Shown: positions 9,465 through 19,215, counted from the stretch's first letter. The stretch is DNA of 64,000 nt from Microvirga terrestris (GCF_015694425.1 NZ_JADQDN010000007.1:109226-173225), one strand, 5' to 3'. Numbers and translations: made by a program. Notes: a model not told the origin generated them from the sequence alone.

Positions 9465-10760
9465 ATGCGTGTCATGGTCCTTTCACACGGACATCCGGAT
9501 CTCGGGGCGGGCGGCGCCGAGCGCGCGGCCTACTCGCTGTTCCAAGCGCTCAAGGCGGATCCGAAGGTGGAAAAGGCCGTGTTCGTAGCCCGCGCGGAGC
9601 ACGACGCTATCGGCCACAGCGCCTTCTTTGGCAGCTTCCGCAGTCGTCTCGACGAGATCCTCGCTGCTCCGCCGCCAGTGGATGGTCTTACCTTTCAGAG
9701 CCAGAATTACGATCTGCTAAAGCAGCTGATCCACGAACTCATCCGCCACGCGCGACCGGATGTAGTACACATCCACCACTTCATTTATTGGGGCCTCGAC
9801 ATCTTCGAGCTCTTCAAGGAGGCAGGCGTCCGGGTTGTCTTCACGTTCCATGAATATGCTGCCATCTGCGCGCATTTCGGCCAGATGATCAAGACCAACG
9901 GCCGCTTGTGCTATGCGGCGTCACCGGCGGAATGCAGCGGATGTTTTCCTTCAATCAGCGCCGGCAAGTTCTTCGTGCGGGAGTCGATTCTCAAGCTCTT
10001 CTTCGACAATGTCGACATGTTCGTCTCGCCCAGCGCCTTCCTCAAGGAGCGCTATGTGGCCTGGGGAGTACCGGCCGAGCGCATTGAGGTGATCGAGAAC
10101 ATCATGGATCAGGATGTTCTCGGACGTAGCCGCACGCTGGCCGACCGTAAGCCGTTGCGGGTGGAGAGCAATCGGCGGCTCACGATCTCCTATTTTGGCC
10201 AGATCAATCCCTACAAGGGCGTCGACGTGCTGCTGGAGGCCTGCGCCTCGTTGCCTAAACGCGTTCGCAAGCGGATCGAGGTGCGCATCCACGGCGAGAA
10301 CAAGCATTTCCGCGACAGCGAATTCGGGCGCAAGGTCGATCGCTTGCTCGAGGAAACGCGCGATGTGGTTCGCATGATGGGAGCCTACCGCAATCAGGAG
10401 GTCCTTAGCCTCATGCGCGGCAGCGACTGGATAGTCATCCCCTCGATCTGGTGGGAGAATTCGCCCATTGTCATCCAAGAGGCACGCATGGCCGGTCGGC
10501 CGATGATCTATGCCGATATCGGGGGCATGAGTGAGAAAGCAGACACTCGAGTCGACTTGCCTTTTTCAGCAGGTAGTCCAGGCGCCCTTGCCGATGTCAT
10601 TGGATACCTCGTGGAGGGCGATATGTATGTCGATAGCGAAATATTGCAGGCTCATGTGCAAGCGCGCTTAAACTTAGACTCCGAAAATTACAGCCACCAT
10701 ATTACGCTGTATTTGAGGGAGACATCGAAGTTTACAGAGCGCAGACAGCTTGCAGGATAG
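9465..10760 (+). CDS. Glycosyltransferase family 4
   Basis: A 431-residue GT-B enzyme. The N-terminus RVMVLSHGHPDLGAGGAERAAYSLF holds the glycine-rich acceptor-side loop. VVHIHHFIYWG and VFTFHEYAAIC follow, as in many GT4 proteins. The C-terminal donor half contains ISYFGQINPYKGVDVLLEA and VIPSIWWENSPIVIQEARMAGRP, with the conserved E-x7-E donor motif. ATG 9465 is chosen over the frame's first codon at 9420, because the family N-terminus begins exactly there. It ends the plus-strand glycan cluster, which has no Wzx, Wzy or ABC exporter in the window. Confidence 0.85.
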   Translation: MRVMVLSHGHPDLGAGGAERAAYSLFQALKADPKVEKAVFVARAEHDAIGHSAFFGSFRSRLDEILAAPPPVDGLTFQSQNYDLLKQLIHELIRHARPDVVHIHHFIYWGLDIFELFKEAGVRVVFTFHEYAAICAHFGQMIKTNGRLCYAASPAECSGCFPSISAGKFFVRESILKLFFDNVDMFVSPSAFLKERYVAWGVPAERIEVIENIMDQDVLGRSRTLADRKPLRVESNRRLTISYFGQINPYKGVDVLLEACASLPKRVRKRIEVRIHGENKHFRDSEFGRKVDRLLEETRDVVRMMGAYRNQEVLSLMRGSDWIVIPSIWWENSPIVIQEARMAGRPMIYADIGGMSEKADTRVDLPFSAGSPGALADVIGYLVEGDMYVDSEILQAHVQARLNLDSENYSHHITLYLRETSKFTERRQLAG

Positions 10761-11273
10761 CCCCTTTGAGATTTGCCAGTTGCTGGTATGGGCCAGCAAG
10801 CCGGCGGCTCACCATCGGTCCGTTGACTCGTTGGCAAACGATTACGGTTTTTGACCAGAGATCTGCATGAAATTTACTTCACTCGTAGTCACCACATCAC
10901 TCAAACTCGGCACGAGCAGCCTGCGAGGCCTTACAGTAAGATTGAACGGTGTTCCCGCTTTTGCCTGTACCCGCGCCCTTGCCGAAATGTTGAATGACAA
11001 TGGCTCGGCCATCGCTGCCCAGAATATCGTGCTTGTCGGATGGGGTCTGCGGGAGAGCAGCTCAAGCATTTCTCAACTGTGCTGCGCTGCCTTGGAGAAT
11101 CCGGCCTAATCCCGCTCGATTATGGCGCCTCTCCACCGCCCGCGCTGGCATATCACGCGTTTGACGTTGGTATATACCTGACACAAGCATCAGCGTGCAT
11201 CGATATTGACACCATCGAAGCGGCACGGGGCGGGCGACGTTCCCTCGCGCCAGAGACTGCGGTCAATCAGAGC
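10761..11273. other. Gap with possible gene debris
   Basis: About 510 bp between convergent transcription units. A plus frame at 10867..11109 (80 codons) and an overlapping plus frame starting at 11040 read plausibly end to end if a frameshift is allowed near 11050-11060. I recognise no family in either. It may be a decayed gene; no terminator was found. Confidence 0.3.
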
Positions 11274-12704
11274 TTAACTGCGCGACATGTCCAACGGGGG
11301 CTCGACGCCCTCCCGCAGCGGGCTCACATATGGGGTTTCCCGCGTTCTCTCCGCAAGATCGGCCCTCGCGGCTGCAATCAAAGATGGATCGGTGATCGCT
11401 GCCATGCCGGTAGCGGCCATAGCTTTGGCGACATGCACCATCGCCTTGTGGGCCGCTGGCATCTTACCTTGAGCGACGATCTGCCAGGTGTGGAACGGGG
11501 TGCCGATCGCCACCGTCGGAGCGTGCGCTTGAACAGTGGGTACGACCCAGCTCACGTCACCGATATCGGTCGAGCCGATCATAGGCTTGCGCAGGGAGGC
11601 GAGGGGCGTCAAGAAGTCGGCGAGAGGTTCATCGGTCTTCGGCTGCCCTATGGCTTGGTAGACGGATGCGATCTCCTGTTCCGACAGGGTTTCTCGAATC
11701 TTGCGCGCGAAGTCACGATCGGCGTCGTCGAATGGGGGTGGTCCAAGCTCCTCCATGGCGTTGTGAAGGGCATGTTCGAGCGGGGTGTTGCCAAGCGTGT
11801 TGGAGACAGCGCTGACGATGCGCATCTCGACGCTGGTTTCCGTCATGAGGGCGGCTCCCTGCGCGATCTTGTGCACGCGCTCGATCAGGTCGAGCATGCC
11901 GGGCAGGTCCATGGCGCGGATCGAATAGCGCACGCGGGCATAGGCCTGCACCACGTTCGGTGCGATGCCGCCTGTATCGAGCAGGGCATAGTGCACACGG
12001 GAATCGGACGGCATGTGCTCGCGCATATAGTTCACGCCCACATTCATCAACTCGACGGCATCAAGCGCGCTGCGTCCCAGATGTGGAGCAGCGGCGGCAT
12101 GGGCTGCACGACCTGTGAAGGCGAAGTCGGCACGCGTATTGGCCAGCGACAGCGCTGGTGCGACCTCCCAAAAACTGTAGGGATGCCAGGAGATCGCGAT
12201 ATCGGCGTCGTCGAAGGCGCCAGCGCGAACCATGAAAGCTTTGGCCGCGCCCCCTTCCTCGGCAGGGCAGCCGTAATACCTGACGCGACCCGGAATGCCC
12301 TTCTCGGCAAGCCAGTTCTTCAGGGCGACAGCAGCGAGCAGGGCGCCTGATCCGAGGAGATTGTGTCCGCATCCGTGTCCAGGCCCGCCGGGTTCGATGG
12401 GACGATGCTCCGCAACGCCGGCCTCCTGGCTCAAGCCCGGGAGAGCGTCGTACTCGCCCAGGAAAGCGATTACCGGGCCGCAATCACCTGCTTCGCCGAT
12501 GACGGCGGTCGGGATGCCAGCAACACCTTCGGTGACGCGAAAGCCCTGGTGGCGCAATTCCGCAGCATGTTCGGCAGCTGAACGGACTTCGGTATAGCAG
12601 ACCTCAGGCATTCCCCAGATGCGATCACTCAAGGCAACGAAGCGGCTCTTTGCAGCATCCACATGCTGCCAAATCTCGTTTCGGACGTTCATGTCGTGCT
12701 CCAA
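11274..12704 (-). CDS. M20-family metallo-amidohydrolase (AbgB/HipO-like)
   Basis: A 476-residue zinc-dependent aminoacylase/carboxypeptidase that would cleave an amide bond in an N-acyl amino acid or dipeptide, like p-aminobenzoyl-glutamate hydrolase subunit B. Metal-site motifs are intact: GEYDALPGLSQ, GPGHGCGHNLLG and CPAEEGGAAK. The dimerisation domain (about 205-320) begins ADFAFTGRAAHAAAAPHLGRSAL, followed by a late HTWQ near the C-terminus. Start is M1 at 12704, or M5 at 12692. It is the last gene of a minus-strand operon with a dipeptide ABC importer, 35 bp after the hydrolase gene. It probably processes what the importer brings in. The exact substrate cannot be read. Confidence 0.85.
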   Translation of the reverse strand: MEHDMNVRNEIWQHVDAAKSRFVALSDRIWGMPEVCYTEVRSAAEHAAELRHQGFRVTEGVAGIPTAVIGEAGDCGPVIAFLGEYDALPGLSQEAGVAEHRPIEPGGPGHGCGHNLLGSGALLAAVALKNWLAEKGIPGRVRYYGCPAEEGGAAKAFMVRAGAFDDADIAISWHPYSFWEVAPALSLANTRADFAFTGRAAHAAAAPHLGRSALDAVELMNVGVNYMREHMPSDSRVHYALLDTGGIAPNVVQAYARVRYSIRAMDLPGMLDLIERVHKIAQGAALMTETSVEMRIVSAVSNTLGNTPLEHALHNAMEELGPPPFDDADRDFARKIRETLSEQEIASVYQAIGQPKTDEPLADFLTPLASLRKPMIGSTDIGDVSWVVPTVQAHAPTVAIGTPFHTWQIVAQGKMPAAHKAMVHVAKAMAATGMAAITDPSLIAAARADLAERTRETPYVSPLREGVEPPLDMSRS

Positions 12705-12739
12705 AGTCGGTCGTGAATGGTCGTCAAATTGATGCCGCT

Positions 12740-13612
12740 TTACAAAGCGCCCACTTCCGCGGTGATCAGCTCTTCAGCCGGCGGAATGTTCCCCTCAAAC
12801 CAGTAGGCTGCGGCCGCGCGAGACATGGCGGCACCGTCATGGCCCACACCCTTGACGCGGATCAACTTCCAATGGAGGGGAAGTCCGAGGCGCTTGGCTT
12901 CGTGGCATGCAAAATCGTAGACAAATTGGGCACGAGCGTATCGATGCGGCCCCTGCCTCAAGGCTTCCGCCTGGGCCGGCAGATTCGGATCGTTGGTGCT
13001 GATATCCTGGTCGCCCGCGAAGATGTGCATCGGATAAGAGAACCAGCGCGCCATGCTGGTTTCATCGAGGCCGAGGCCGCCGAGACCTTCGGGGAACCAG
13101 CGTTCCAGCGTAGGCAAGGTGTACCAGCCGGGATTGCCTGCGATGACCGCCTCAAAAGGCCTATGATCCTGGGTTGCGAGCATTCGGTGCGCGAATTGTC
13201 CGCCAGCCGAATGACCAAAGAGTCTCGCTCTCGGGCGGCGCGTTACGCCTCCCTTCTGCAAGGCGGCGAAGACGCGGGCCGGGATGGCATAAAGCCATTT
13301 CTCGTGAGGGCGCACACTTCCGTCATCATTGATGACCAAGCCGTTATTGTACGATTCTGGCTTGGGGAATTGCGCATCGGAAAACGTCGGCGCTGCAATC
13401 AGGATCCGATGCTTTTCAGCAGCAGGAACCCAGAAGTCCCGATACTCGTCGCCATTGCGGAGCATGCCATGCTGGACAATGACGACCGGATCGTCGGGGC
13501 CGTGATCGGTCGGGCGATAAAAGTTTACCTCGATCGGCCTGTCAGGATGATACGGGTCAACGAACGGAAGCGTGCTGCGGCCGATCTCAGGGGTAAGCAT
13601 GGTTGTCGTCAT
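12740..13612 (-). CDS. Alpha/beta hydrolase
   Basis: A 290-residue serine hydrolase. The nucleophile elbow is GHSAGGQ with Ser135. A likely acid lies in IFAGDQDIS and the catalytic His in GVGHDG near residue 260, giving a complete triad. The oxyanion strand is VVIVQHGMLRNGDEY. There is no signal peptide. Its ATG overlaps the stop of the upstream ATP-binding gene by four bases, so it is part of the dipeptide-transporter operon. An esterase or amidase acting on the imported compound is the reasonable guess. Related proteins appear in databases as 'alpha/beta hydrolase' or 'PHB depolymerase-like' without a known substrate. Confidence 0.75.
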   Translation of the reverse strand: MTTTMLTPEIGRSTLPFVDPYHPDRPIEVNFYRPTDHGPDDPVVIVQHGMLRNGDEYRDFWVPAAEKHRILIAAPTFSDAQFPKPESYNNGLVINDDGSVRPHEKWLYAIPARVFAALQKGGVTRRPRARLFGHSAGGQFAHRMLATQDHRPFEAVIAGNPGWYTLPTLERWFPEGLGGLGLDETSMARWFSYPMHIFAGDQDISTNDPNLPAQAEALRQGPHRYARAQFVYDFACHEAKRLGLPLHWKLIRVKGVGHDGAAMSRAAAAYWFEGNIPPAEELITAEVGAL

Positions 13613-14613
13613 GTGTTGTCCGAATGGTGCAAATGGCAGGCTGCGCTGCGTCCTGGGGCGATCTCTTTCAGGATCGGGCGTACTTCACGGCATTTTGCCA
13701 TGGCGCGCTCGCAGCGAGGGTGAAAAGGACAGCCGCTGGGCGGCGCCAGAGGGGAGGGCAACTCGCCTTTGAGCGGCTGGAACACGCGCTTGCGCCGCTC
13801 CGTCGAGGGGCTCGCCGCTATGAGCGCCGCGCTGTAGGGATGGGCCGGTTCAGCGAAGATGGCCGAGGCCGGCCCGATCTCGACGATACGCCCGAGATAC
13901 ATGATCGCGAGGCGGTCGCTGATATGCCGGATGACTCTGAGATCGTGGCTGACGAACAGATAGGTCAGGCCATGCTTCTCGCGAATGTCCATGAACAGGT
14001 TGATGACCTGGGCCTGGATCGAGACGTCCAGCGCGGAGACCGGCTCGTCGCAGACCAGCAACCCAGGCTTCACTGCAAGCGCGCGGGCAATGCCGATACG
14101 CTGGCGCTGTCCGCCGGAGAACTGATGCGGATAGCGGTTGCGATAGGCAGCATCGAGGCCGACTTCGGTCAAAGCCTTGTCGACGGCGGCGTCGATCTCG
14201 CTTTTCGGCAACAGGCCGTGAACCCGCAAGGCCTCTCCGACGATGGTGCGTACCTGCATTCGTGGATTGAGCGATGCATAAGGGTCCTGAAACACCATCT
14301 GGACCTTGAGCAGATAATCCAGCCGGTCCTTGCCGCGCAGTTCGGTGACGTGCCGTCCTTCGTAAATGATGTCTCCGGCGGTGGGTTTGGTGATCCCAGC
14401 CGCGGCCCGCGCCAGCGTGGACTTGCCGCAACCGGATTCGCCGACGAGCCCAAGCACCTCGCCCCGCTTTACGCTGAGATCGACCCCATCGACTGCTTTC
14501 AGCACAGGTGGCGGGGGAACGCTTCCGGTTGCAGCCAGAATGCGCTGGGCGAGGGTCGCCTTTCCGCGAAAGTACTTCCTGACGCCGCGCAGCTCGAAAA
14601 AGGGTTCGATCAT
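13609..14613 (-). CDS. Dipeptide/oligopeptide ABC transporter ATP-binding protein (DppF/OppF-like)
   Basis: A 334-residue cytoplasmic ATPase of the importer. Walker A is GESGCGKST, signature LSGGQ appears as FSGGQRQRIGIARAL, and Walker B is LLVCDEPVSALD. The C-terminal oligo_HPY extension includes GCPFHPRCERAMAKC, whose cysteines bind an iron-sulfur cluster in homologues. The frame is open far upstream, but ATG 14613 is chosen because it overlaps the stop of the partner ATPase gene (ATGA) and begins the family N-terminus MIEPFFELRGVRKYF. It pairs with the product of 14610..15593. Confidence 0.92.
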   Translation of the reverse strand: MIEPFFELRGVRKYFRGKATLAQRILAATGSVPPPPVLKAVDGVDLSVKRGEVLGLVGESGCGKSTLARAAAGITKPTAGDIIYEGRHVTELRGKDRLDYLLKVQMVFQDPYASLNPRMQVRTIVGEALRVHGLLPKSEIDAAVDKALTEVGLDAAYRNRYPHQFSGGQRQRIGIARALAVKPGLLVCDEPVSALDVSIQAQVINLFMDIREKHGLTYLFVSHDLRVIRHISDRLAIMYLGRIVEIGPASAIFAEPAHPYSAALIAASPSTERRKRVFQPLKGELPSPLAPPSGCPFHPRCERAMAKCREVRPILKEIAPGRSAACHLHHSDNT

Positions 14614-15593
14614 TGGGCAACGCCTTCGGGCACGGGGTTGTGACAGCGATAGGTCTGCCCGTTGCTCATGACCTGCGATAGGGGATCGATCTGCGCGCAG
14701 ACGGACATGGCGCGTTCGCATCGCGGCTGGAACGGGCATCCGCTCGGGCGCGTGTCGATGCTGGGCGCAGCGCCGTTGATCTGTCTCAGGCGCTCGCCGG
14801 GGGCGACCATCGCGGACGAAGAACCGAGCAGGCCAAGCGTGTAGGGGTGGCGGGGGCGATCGAGCACATCGTCGACGGTTCCCGTCTCGACGATCCGCCC
14901 GGCATACATGACGGCGACCCGGTCGGCGAGCTCGGCGACGACGGCAAGATCGTGCGTGATCCACAGGACTGCCGTGCCGGTCTCCCGGCTGAGCTTCTGG
15001 ACCACGAACAGAATTTGGCTCTGAATCGTGACGTCGAGCGCCGTCGTCGGCTCATCGGCGATGATTAGATCAGGCTTGTTCAGAAGGGCGGTGGCAATCG
15101 CCACGCGCTGGCGCATCCCGCCCGAGAACTCGTGCGGATACTGCTTCAATCGCGTCTCGGGAGAGGAAATGCCCACCTGGGACAAGGCCCTGGACGCCTC
15201 TTCCAGGACCTCCTGCGCGCTGCAGGAACGGTGCTCCTGTATCGCCTCGCACATCTGCTCGCCGATGGGGAGGACCGGGTTGAGGGTCATCAGCGGATCC
15301 TGAAAGATCATCGCAATGCGGTCGCCGCGCAGACGGCGCAGGCGTTCTTCGGACGCTTGGCGCAAATCTTCACCCTTGAACAGGATGTCGCCGGAAATGA
15401 TCTCGCCGGGAGCGTCGATCAGCTGGACCAGTGAGAACCCGGTCACCGACTTCCCGGAGCCGGACTCGCCCACGAGACCTACAATCTCGCCGGGCTGCAC
15501 CACGAGATCAACGCCGTCAACGGCCGGCCATGCACCTGCGAGATCGTGGAAGACGGTTCTCAGTCCACGCACTTCGAGCAATGCGGAGGTCAT
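14610..15593 (-). CDS. Dipeptide/oligopeptide ABC transporter ATP-binding protein (DppD/OppD-like)
   Basis: A 327-residue ATPase partner. It shows Walker A GESGSGKSV, FSGGMRQRVAIATALL as the signature region, Walker B LIIADEPTTALD, and a C-terminal GCPFQPRCERAMSVC cluster motif like its partner. Its start overlaps the DppC-like permease stop by four bases. With the DppF-like protein it forms the heterodimeric motor for a peptide-type importer. Confidence 0.92.
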   Translation of the reverse strand: MTSALLEVRGLRTVFHDLAGAWPAVDGVDLVVQPGEIVGLVGESGSGKSVTGFSLVQLIDAPGEIISGDILFKGEDLRQASEERLRRLRGDRIAMIFQDPLMTLNPVLPIGEQMCEAIQEHRSCSAQEVLEEASRALSQVGISSPETRLKQYPHEFSGGMRQRVAIATALLNKPDLIIADEPTTALDVTIQSQILFVVQKLSRETGTAVLWITHDLAVVAELADRVAVMYAGRIVETGTVDDVLDRPRHPYTLGLLGSSSAMVAPGERLRQINGAAPSIDTRPSGCPFQPRCERAMSVCAQIDPLSQVMSNGQTYRCHNPVPEGVAQ

Positions 15594-16492
15594 TGGCCCC
15601 TCACATTGAAGCTTCTGCGCAGGCGCTCACCCACGAGGTTGAGCGACATTATCAGCAACACGAGGGCGATGCCTGGAAAGGCCGCGATCCAGTATTCTCC
15701 CGAGAGCAGGAACTCGAATCCGTTAGCGATCAGCAGTCCGAGGGAAGGCTGCGTCACCGGAACGCCGACGCCGAGGAACGAGAGGGTGGCTTCCAGCGTG
15801 ATCGCGCCCGCGATGCTGATCGTAGAGACGACGAGGACGGAGCTGATGGAGTTCGGCAGGAGATGCGCCAGCATGATGTGGCGCGTCGGCAGGCCGAAAT
15901 TGACCGCGGCCTCGATGTATTCCTTGCGCCGCTCGACGAGAGCCGCCGCGCGCATCAGGCGGGCATATTGCGCCCACTGCACCAGGATGATGGCGATGAT
16001 TACTTTGTCGACACCGCGCCCGATGGAGGCGAGAAGCACGAGGGCAATCAGGATCGACGGGAAGCCGAGCATGAAGTCGACGACGCGCATGATCGCCGCA
16101 TCGATGGTTCCCCCGAACTGGGCCGCAACGAGACCGGCGAAAACCCCAATGCCGAGCGCTCCCGCGGTGGAGGTCAGACCGACCAGCAGGCTGGTCCGCA
16201 AGCCGTACAGGATGGCGCTGAGCATGTCTCGGCCCTGAGCGTCGGTGCCGAGCCAGTAGGTGATCCCGGTCATGCCCTGCGAGCCGGGCTCCAAGCGGTT
16301 GTCCATCACGCTGAGCGATGCGAGGTCGTGCGGATTCTGCGGCGCGATGAAGGGAGCAAGGAGCGCGAGAAGCAGGAGGATCCCTAAAAGGATGACTGCG
16401 CCGCGGGTCGTGGGGCGGCTTTTGATCCGGCGCAGGACCTTGTAGCGCAGCGCCGTATCGGCGTCGGCGGCCACCACTCTTGAAGCGGTCAT
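15590..16492 (-). CDS. Dipeptide/oligopeptide ABC transporter permease (DppC/OppC-like)
   Basis: A 300-residue inner-membrane permease. An N-terminal OppC_N segment (AVILLGILLLLALLAPFIAPQ) is followed by about five further membrane helices. The cytoplasmic EAA loop for ATPase contact appears near EYIEAAVNFGLPTRHIMLAHLLPN. The extracytoplasmic loop contains YWLGTDAQGRDMLSAILYG, a family hallmark. It overlaps the neighbouring permease gene by four bases, as do all cistrons on this side of the operon. Confidence 0.92.
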   Translation of the reverse strand: MTASRVVAADADTALRYKVLRRIKSRPTTRGAVILLGILLLLALLAPFIAPQNPHDLASLSVMDNRLEPGSQGMTGITYWLGTDAQGRDMLSAILYGLRTSLLVGLTSTAGALGIGVFAGLVAAQFGGTIDAAIMRVVDFMLGFPSILIALVLLASIGRGVDKVIIAIILVQWAQYARLMRAAALVERRKEYIEAAVNFGLPTRHIMLAHLLPNSISSVLVVSTISIAGAITLEATLSFLGVGVPVTQPSLGLLIANGFEFLLSGEYWIAAFPGIALVLLIMSLNLVGERLRRSFNVRGQ

Positions 16493-17466
16493 GCCATTTC
16501 TCCGGTCAGATTCACGCGGGGATCGAGCGCCGCGTAGAGGATGTCGACGAGGAAGTTCACGGCGACAAAAAGAAGCGTTGCGAGCATCACGTAGGCGACG
16601 ACGACGGGACGGTCGAGCTGATAGATGCTGTCGATGAGGAGCTTGCCCATGCCCGGCCAGGCGAACACGGTCTCGGTGATGGTCGAGAAGGCCACGAGGC
16701 TGCCGAATTCCATGCCGGCCACCGTCACGACAGGGATCAGGATGTTGCGCAGCACATGCCGCCCGACGATGCGCCTGCTACGCACGCCTTTGGCGCGAGC
16801 GTATTTGACGTAGTCCTGCGTCATCGCCTCCGTCGTTCCCGCCGCGACAAGGCGGATCATCAGGGCCATGTTGGGAATGGCGAGATTCAAAGCGGGCAGG
16901 GCAAGATGCTTGAGGCCGTCGAGCGTCAGCAGGCTCGTCGGAATTCCGAGCACGGAAACCGTTTCTCCGCGTCCCGCCGTCGGCAGCCAGCCGAGGAAGA
17001 CGCTGAAGAGCAGGATGAGCATCATGCCCTTCCAGAAGCTCGGAAGGGAGAAGCCGAGGATCGTTCCGGCCATGATGGCGCGGCTCGGACGACTCTCGGG
17101 GTTGAGACCGGCCAGAAGGCCGAGCGGGATGCCGATGATGGCGGCAAGGCTCATGGCCAGGAGGACGAGTTCGAACGTGGCCGGCAACCGCGCCAGGATC
17201 AGATCGACCGCCGGAACGCCATGGACGAAGGAATATCCGAGATCGCCTTTCAGGGCGTTGCCCAGGAAGCCGAGATACTGCTGCCAAGCGGGCAGATCGA
17301 GTCCGAGACGCTGGATCATGGCCATGCGTTCGGCAGCGCTGACCTGCGGCGGGACGAGAAGTTCGATCGGGTCTCCGATGCCGTAGACGGCGAGGAAGAC
17401 CACGATCGAAACCGCGAGCAGAACCAGGACGCTCTGGATCAGACGTTGCAGGATGTAGGCCGTCAT
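16489..17466 (-). CDS. Dipeptide/oligopeptide ABC transporter permease (DppB/OppB-like)
   Basis: A 325-residue inner-membrane permease with six predicted helices. The first is VLVLLAVSIVVFLAVYGIGDP, and the family pattern GDLGYSFVHGVPAVDLILARLPATFEL follows. The EAA-like loop is DYVKYARAKGVRSRRIVGRHVLRN. It forms the pore with the DppC-like protein. It follows the binding-protein gene after 42 bp. Confidence 0.92.
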   Translation of the reverse strand: MTAYILQRLIQSVLVLLAVSIVVFLAVYGIGDPIELLVPPQVSAAERMAMIQRLGLDLPAWQQYLGFLGNALKGDLGYSFVHGVPAVDLILARLPATFELVLLAMSLAAIIGIPLGLLAGLNPESRPSRAIMAGTILGFSLPSFWKGMMLILLFSVFLGWLPTAGRGETVSVLGIPTSLLTLDGLKHLALPALNLAIPNMALMIRLVAAGTTEAMTQDYVKYARAKGVRSRRIVGRHVLRNILIPVVTVAGMEFGSLVAFSTITETVFAWPGMGKLLIDSIYQLDRPVVVAYVMLATLLFVAVNFLVDILYAALDPRVNLTGEMA

Positions 17467-17508
17467 GTGAGGCGTTCCGATCTGCTCGCGGCTTCGTTCA
17501 TGGCTTGC

Positions 17509-19119
17509 TTACTTCGCGGGCTTGACCTGCATGGCCATCGTGAACTGGTCCGCGCGGCCGGTATATTTCAGGTTCGCCTTGTAGGCCCAGATTGTGCTCT
17601 CGAAATGCAGCGGGATGAACGCGCCGCCTTCGATGACCTTCACACCTGCCTGCTTGAGAATCTCCGCGCGCTTGGCGTCGTCGAGGGTGGTGATCGCCGT
17701 GCGGATCAGCTTGTCGAATTCCGGATCGGCATAGCCGCCGTAGTTCGAGCCGCCGATGGTCTTCGCTTCGTCCGGCGTTGCGGCCCATTGCTTCAGGAAG
17801 GACGAGGCCTCGCCGCTCGTGGAGCCCCAGCCGCCGAGGGCCACGCTGAATTCCTTCTTCGCGCGACGCGGGAAGTAGATGGCGCGGGCCATCGCGTCAA
17901 CTTCGGAGCGGATGCCGACCTGTGTGAGGTACTGTGCGACGGCCTGCGTGATCTGGCTGTCGTTGATGTAGCGGTCGTTAGTCGTCGAGAGCGTGATCTG
18001 GAAGCCATTAGGATAGCCGGCCTCAGCCAGGAGCTTCTTCGCGGCAGCCGGATCGTAGGCGAGCTTCGGCGGGTTCTCCAGCGCGCCGAACATGCCGTTG
18101 GGCAGGAACTGATAGGCCGGCTCGGCGGCGCCGTCCATGATGCGCTTGATAATGGCGTCACGGTCGATGGCGAGCGACATCGCCTTGCGCACCTTCGGGT
18201 CCTTCAACGGGTTCTTACCGTTCTCGGCCTTCACGAACGGGCTCGGCTCACGCTCGACGTCGAGCTGGAAGTAGATGACGCGGGTCGAGGGCGTGATCAC
18301 GTAGCTGAAGCGCTTGTCGTCCTTGATACGGGCCACGTCGCGCGCAGCTGGGTTCTCGATCACGTCGTAATCGCCGGCGAGCAAGCCCGCGAGGCGCGGA
18401 CCGGCATTGGGGACCGGCACGAAAGTCACGTTGGCCCAAGGCTCCGACTGGCCCCAGTATTTGTCGTTGCGTTCGAGCTCGACGCTCGTGCCCTTCGTGT
18501 AGCTCTTGAACTTGTAGGGGCCCGTGCCGATGGCGAGCTTGCCGTCGTTGAAGTCGCCGACGACGGGCCACGCTCCGGTGACGCCGCAGTTCTTGGCGAC
18601 GTCGAAGGTCAGCTTGTCATGCGGAAGAATGGACGAGCTCAGGATGGCGATGCTGGAAAGGAAGTTCGGCAGCAGGGGATCCGGCGCCTTCGTGGTGATG
18701 ACGATGGTCTGCGGATCGGGCGCTTCGACAGCCGTGAAGTTGCCCGTGATGTCGGCAAACGAGCCTGCGATTGCCGTCTCGTTCTTCAGGGTGCGGCAGA
18801 AGCTGAAGATCACGTCGTCGGCGGTGAAGGGCTGACCGTTGGAGAATGTCACGCCCTCGCGGAGCTTGAAGGTCCACCGACTCTGGCCGTCGTTCTCCCA
18901 GGACGTCGCAAGGTTCGGCAGAACCTTCTGCTGCTCGTCCTGCTTGGTCAATCCGTCGAAGATATGAGCCGCGAGGGCATTGTTCGGCGTCAGATCGTGA
19001 TAGTGTGGGTCGATCGCGGTCGGCTCCGAGCTGAGCGCGATCTTAAGGGACTGTGCCCATGCGGGAGCACTGAGCAGGCAGGTGCTGGCGACGAAGGCAA
19101 ATATGAGTAGACGGTGCAT
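17509..19119 (-). CDS. Dipeptide-type ABC transporter substrate-binding protein (family 5)
   Basis: A 536-residue periplasmic binding protein. The signal peptide (residues 1-22, ending APAWA) precedes a mature part opening LKIALSSEPTAIDPHYHDLTPNNALAAHIFDGL, as in SBP_bac_5 proteins. The middle has TFKLREGVTFSNGQPFTADDVIFSF, the best-kept motif of that family. It is the first cistron of the operon 19119->11274 and should set the substrate range. Family 5 covers di-/oligopeptides, nickel, glutathione and some sugars. The downstream hydrolase and M20 amidohydrolase point to peptide-like or acylated amino acids. Confidence 0.9.
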   Translation of the reverse strand: MHRLLIFAFVASTCLLSAPAWAQSLKIALSSEPTAIDPHYHDLTPNNALAAHIFDGLTKQDEQQKVLPNLATSWENDGQSRWTFKLREGVTFSNGQPFTADDVIFSFCRTLKNETAIAGSFADITGNFTAVEAPDPQTIVITTKAPDPLLPNFLSSIAILSSSILPHDKLTFDVAKNCGVTGAWPVVGDFNDGKLAIGTGPYKFKSYTKGTSVELERNDKYWGQSEPWANVTFVPVPNAGPRLAGLLAGDYDVIENPAARDVARIKDDKRFSYVITPSTRVIYFQLDVEREPSPFVKAENGKNPLKDPKVRKAMSLAIDRDAIIKRIMDGAAEPAYQFLPNGMFGALENPPKLAYDPAAAKKLLAEAGYPNGFQITLSTTNDRYINDSQITQAVAQYLTQVGIRSEVDAMARAIYFPRRAKKEFSVALGGWGSTSGEASSFLKQWAATPDEAKTIGGSNYGGYADPEFDKLIRTAITTLDDAKRAEILKQAGVKVIEGGAFIPLHFESTIWAYKANLKYTGRADQFTMAMQVKPAK

Positions 19120-19146
19120 CGAATTTCTCTCCGGTTCCCTTGGCGA

Positions 19147-19192
19147 CTGTCTTTTGACAGATTTATTTTCTCAGATTAAAGATCATGAAAAT
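19147..19192. promoter_or_regulatory. Divergent promoter/operator between the importer operon and rpiR-like gene
   Basis: The 96-bp gap holds two dyads: CTGTC-TTTT-GACAG (19147..19160), and ATTTTC (19165..19170) facing GAAAAT (19187..19192). TTGACA at 19154..19159 with a TTAAAG-like -10 about 17 bp on could drive the plus-strand regulator. The position suits an operator for the RpiR-type protein controlling both sides. This is a sequence-only inference. Confidence 0.45.
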
Positions 19193-19215
19193 ATCCTGAC
19201 GTCAATCAGTCCGGA

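Noticed and set aside
11040..12350. 436-codon plus frame opposite the M20 gene
   Set aside because: Shadow of the M20 reading frame; only its first part, outside that gene, could be debris.
16480..19110. 876-codon plus frame opposite the dipeptide permease and binding protein genes
   Set aside because: A shadow frame: the minus strand encodes clear transporter proteins with signal peptide and family motifs.
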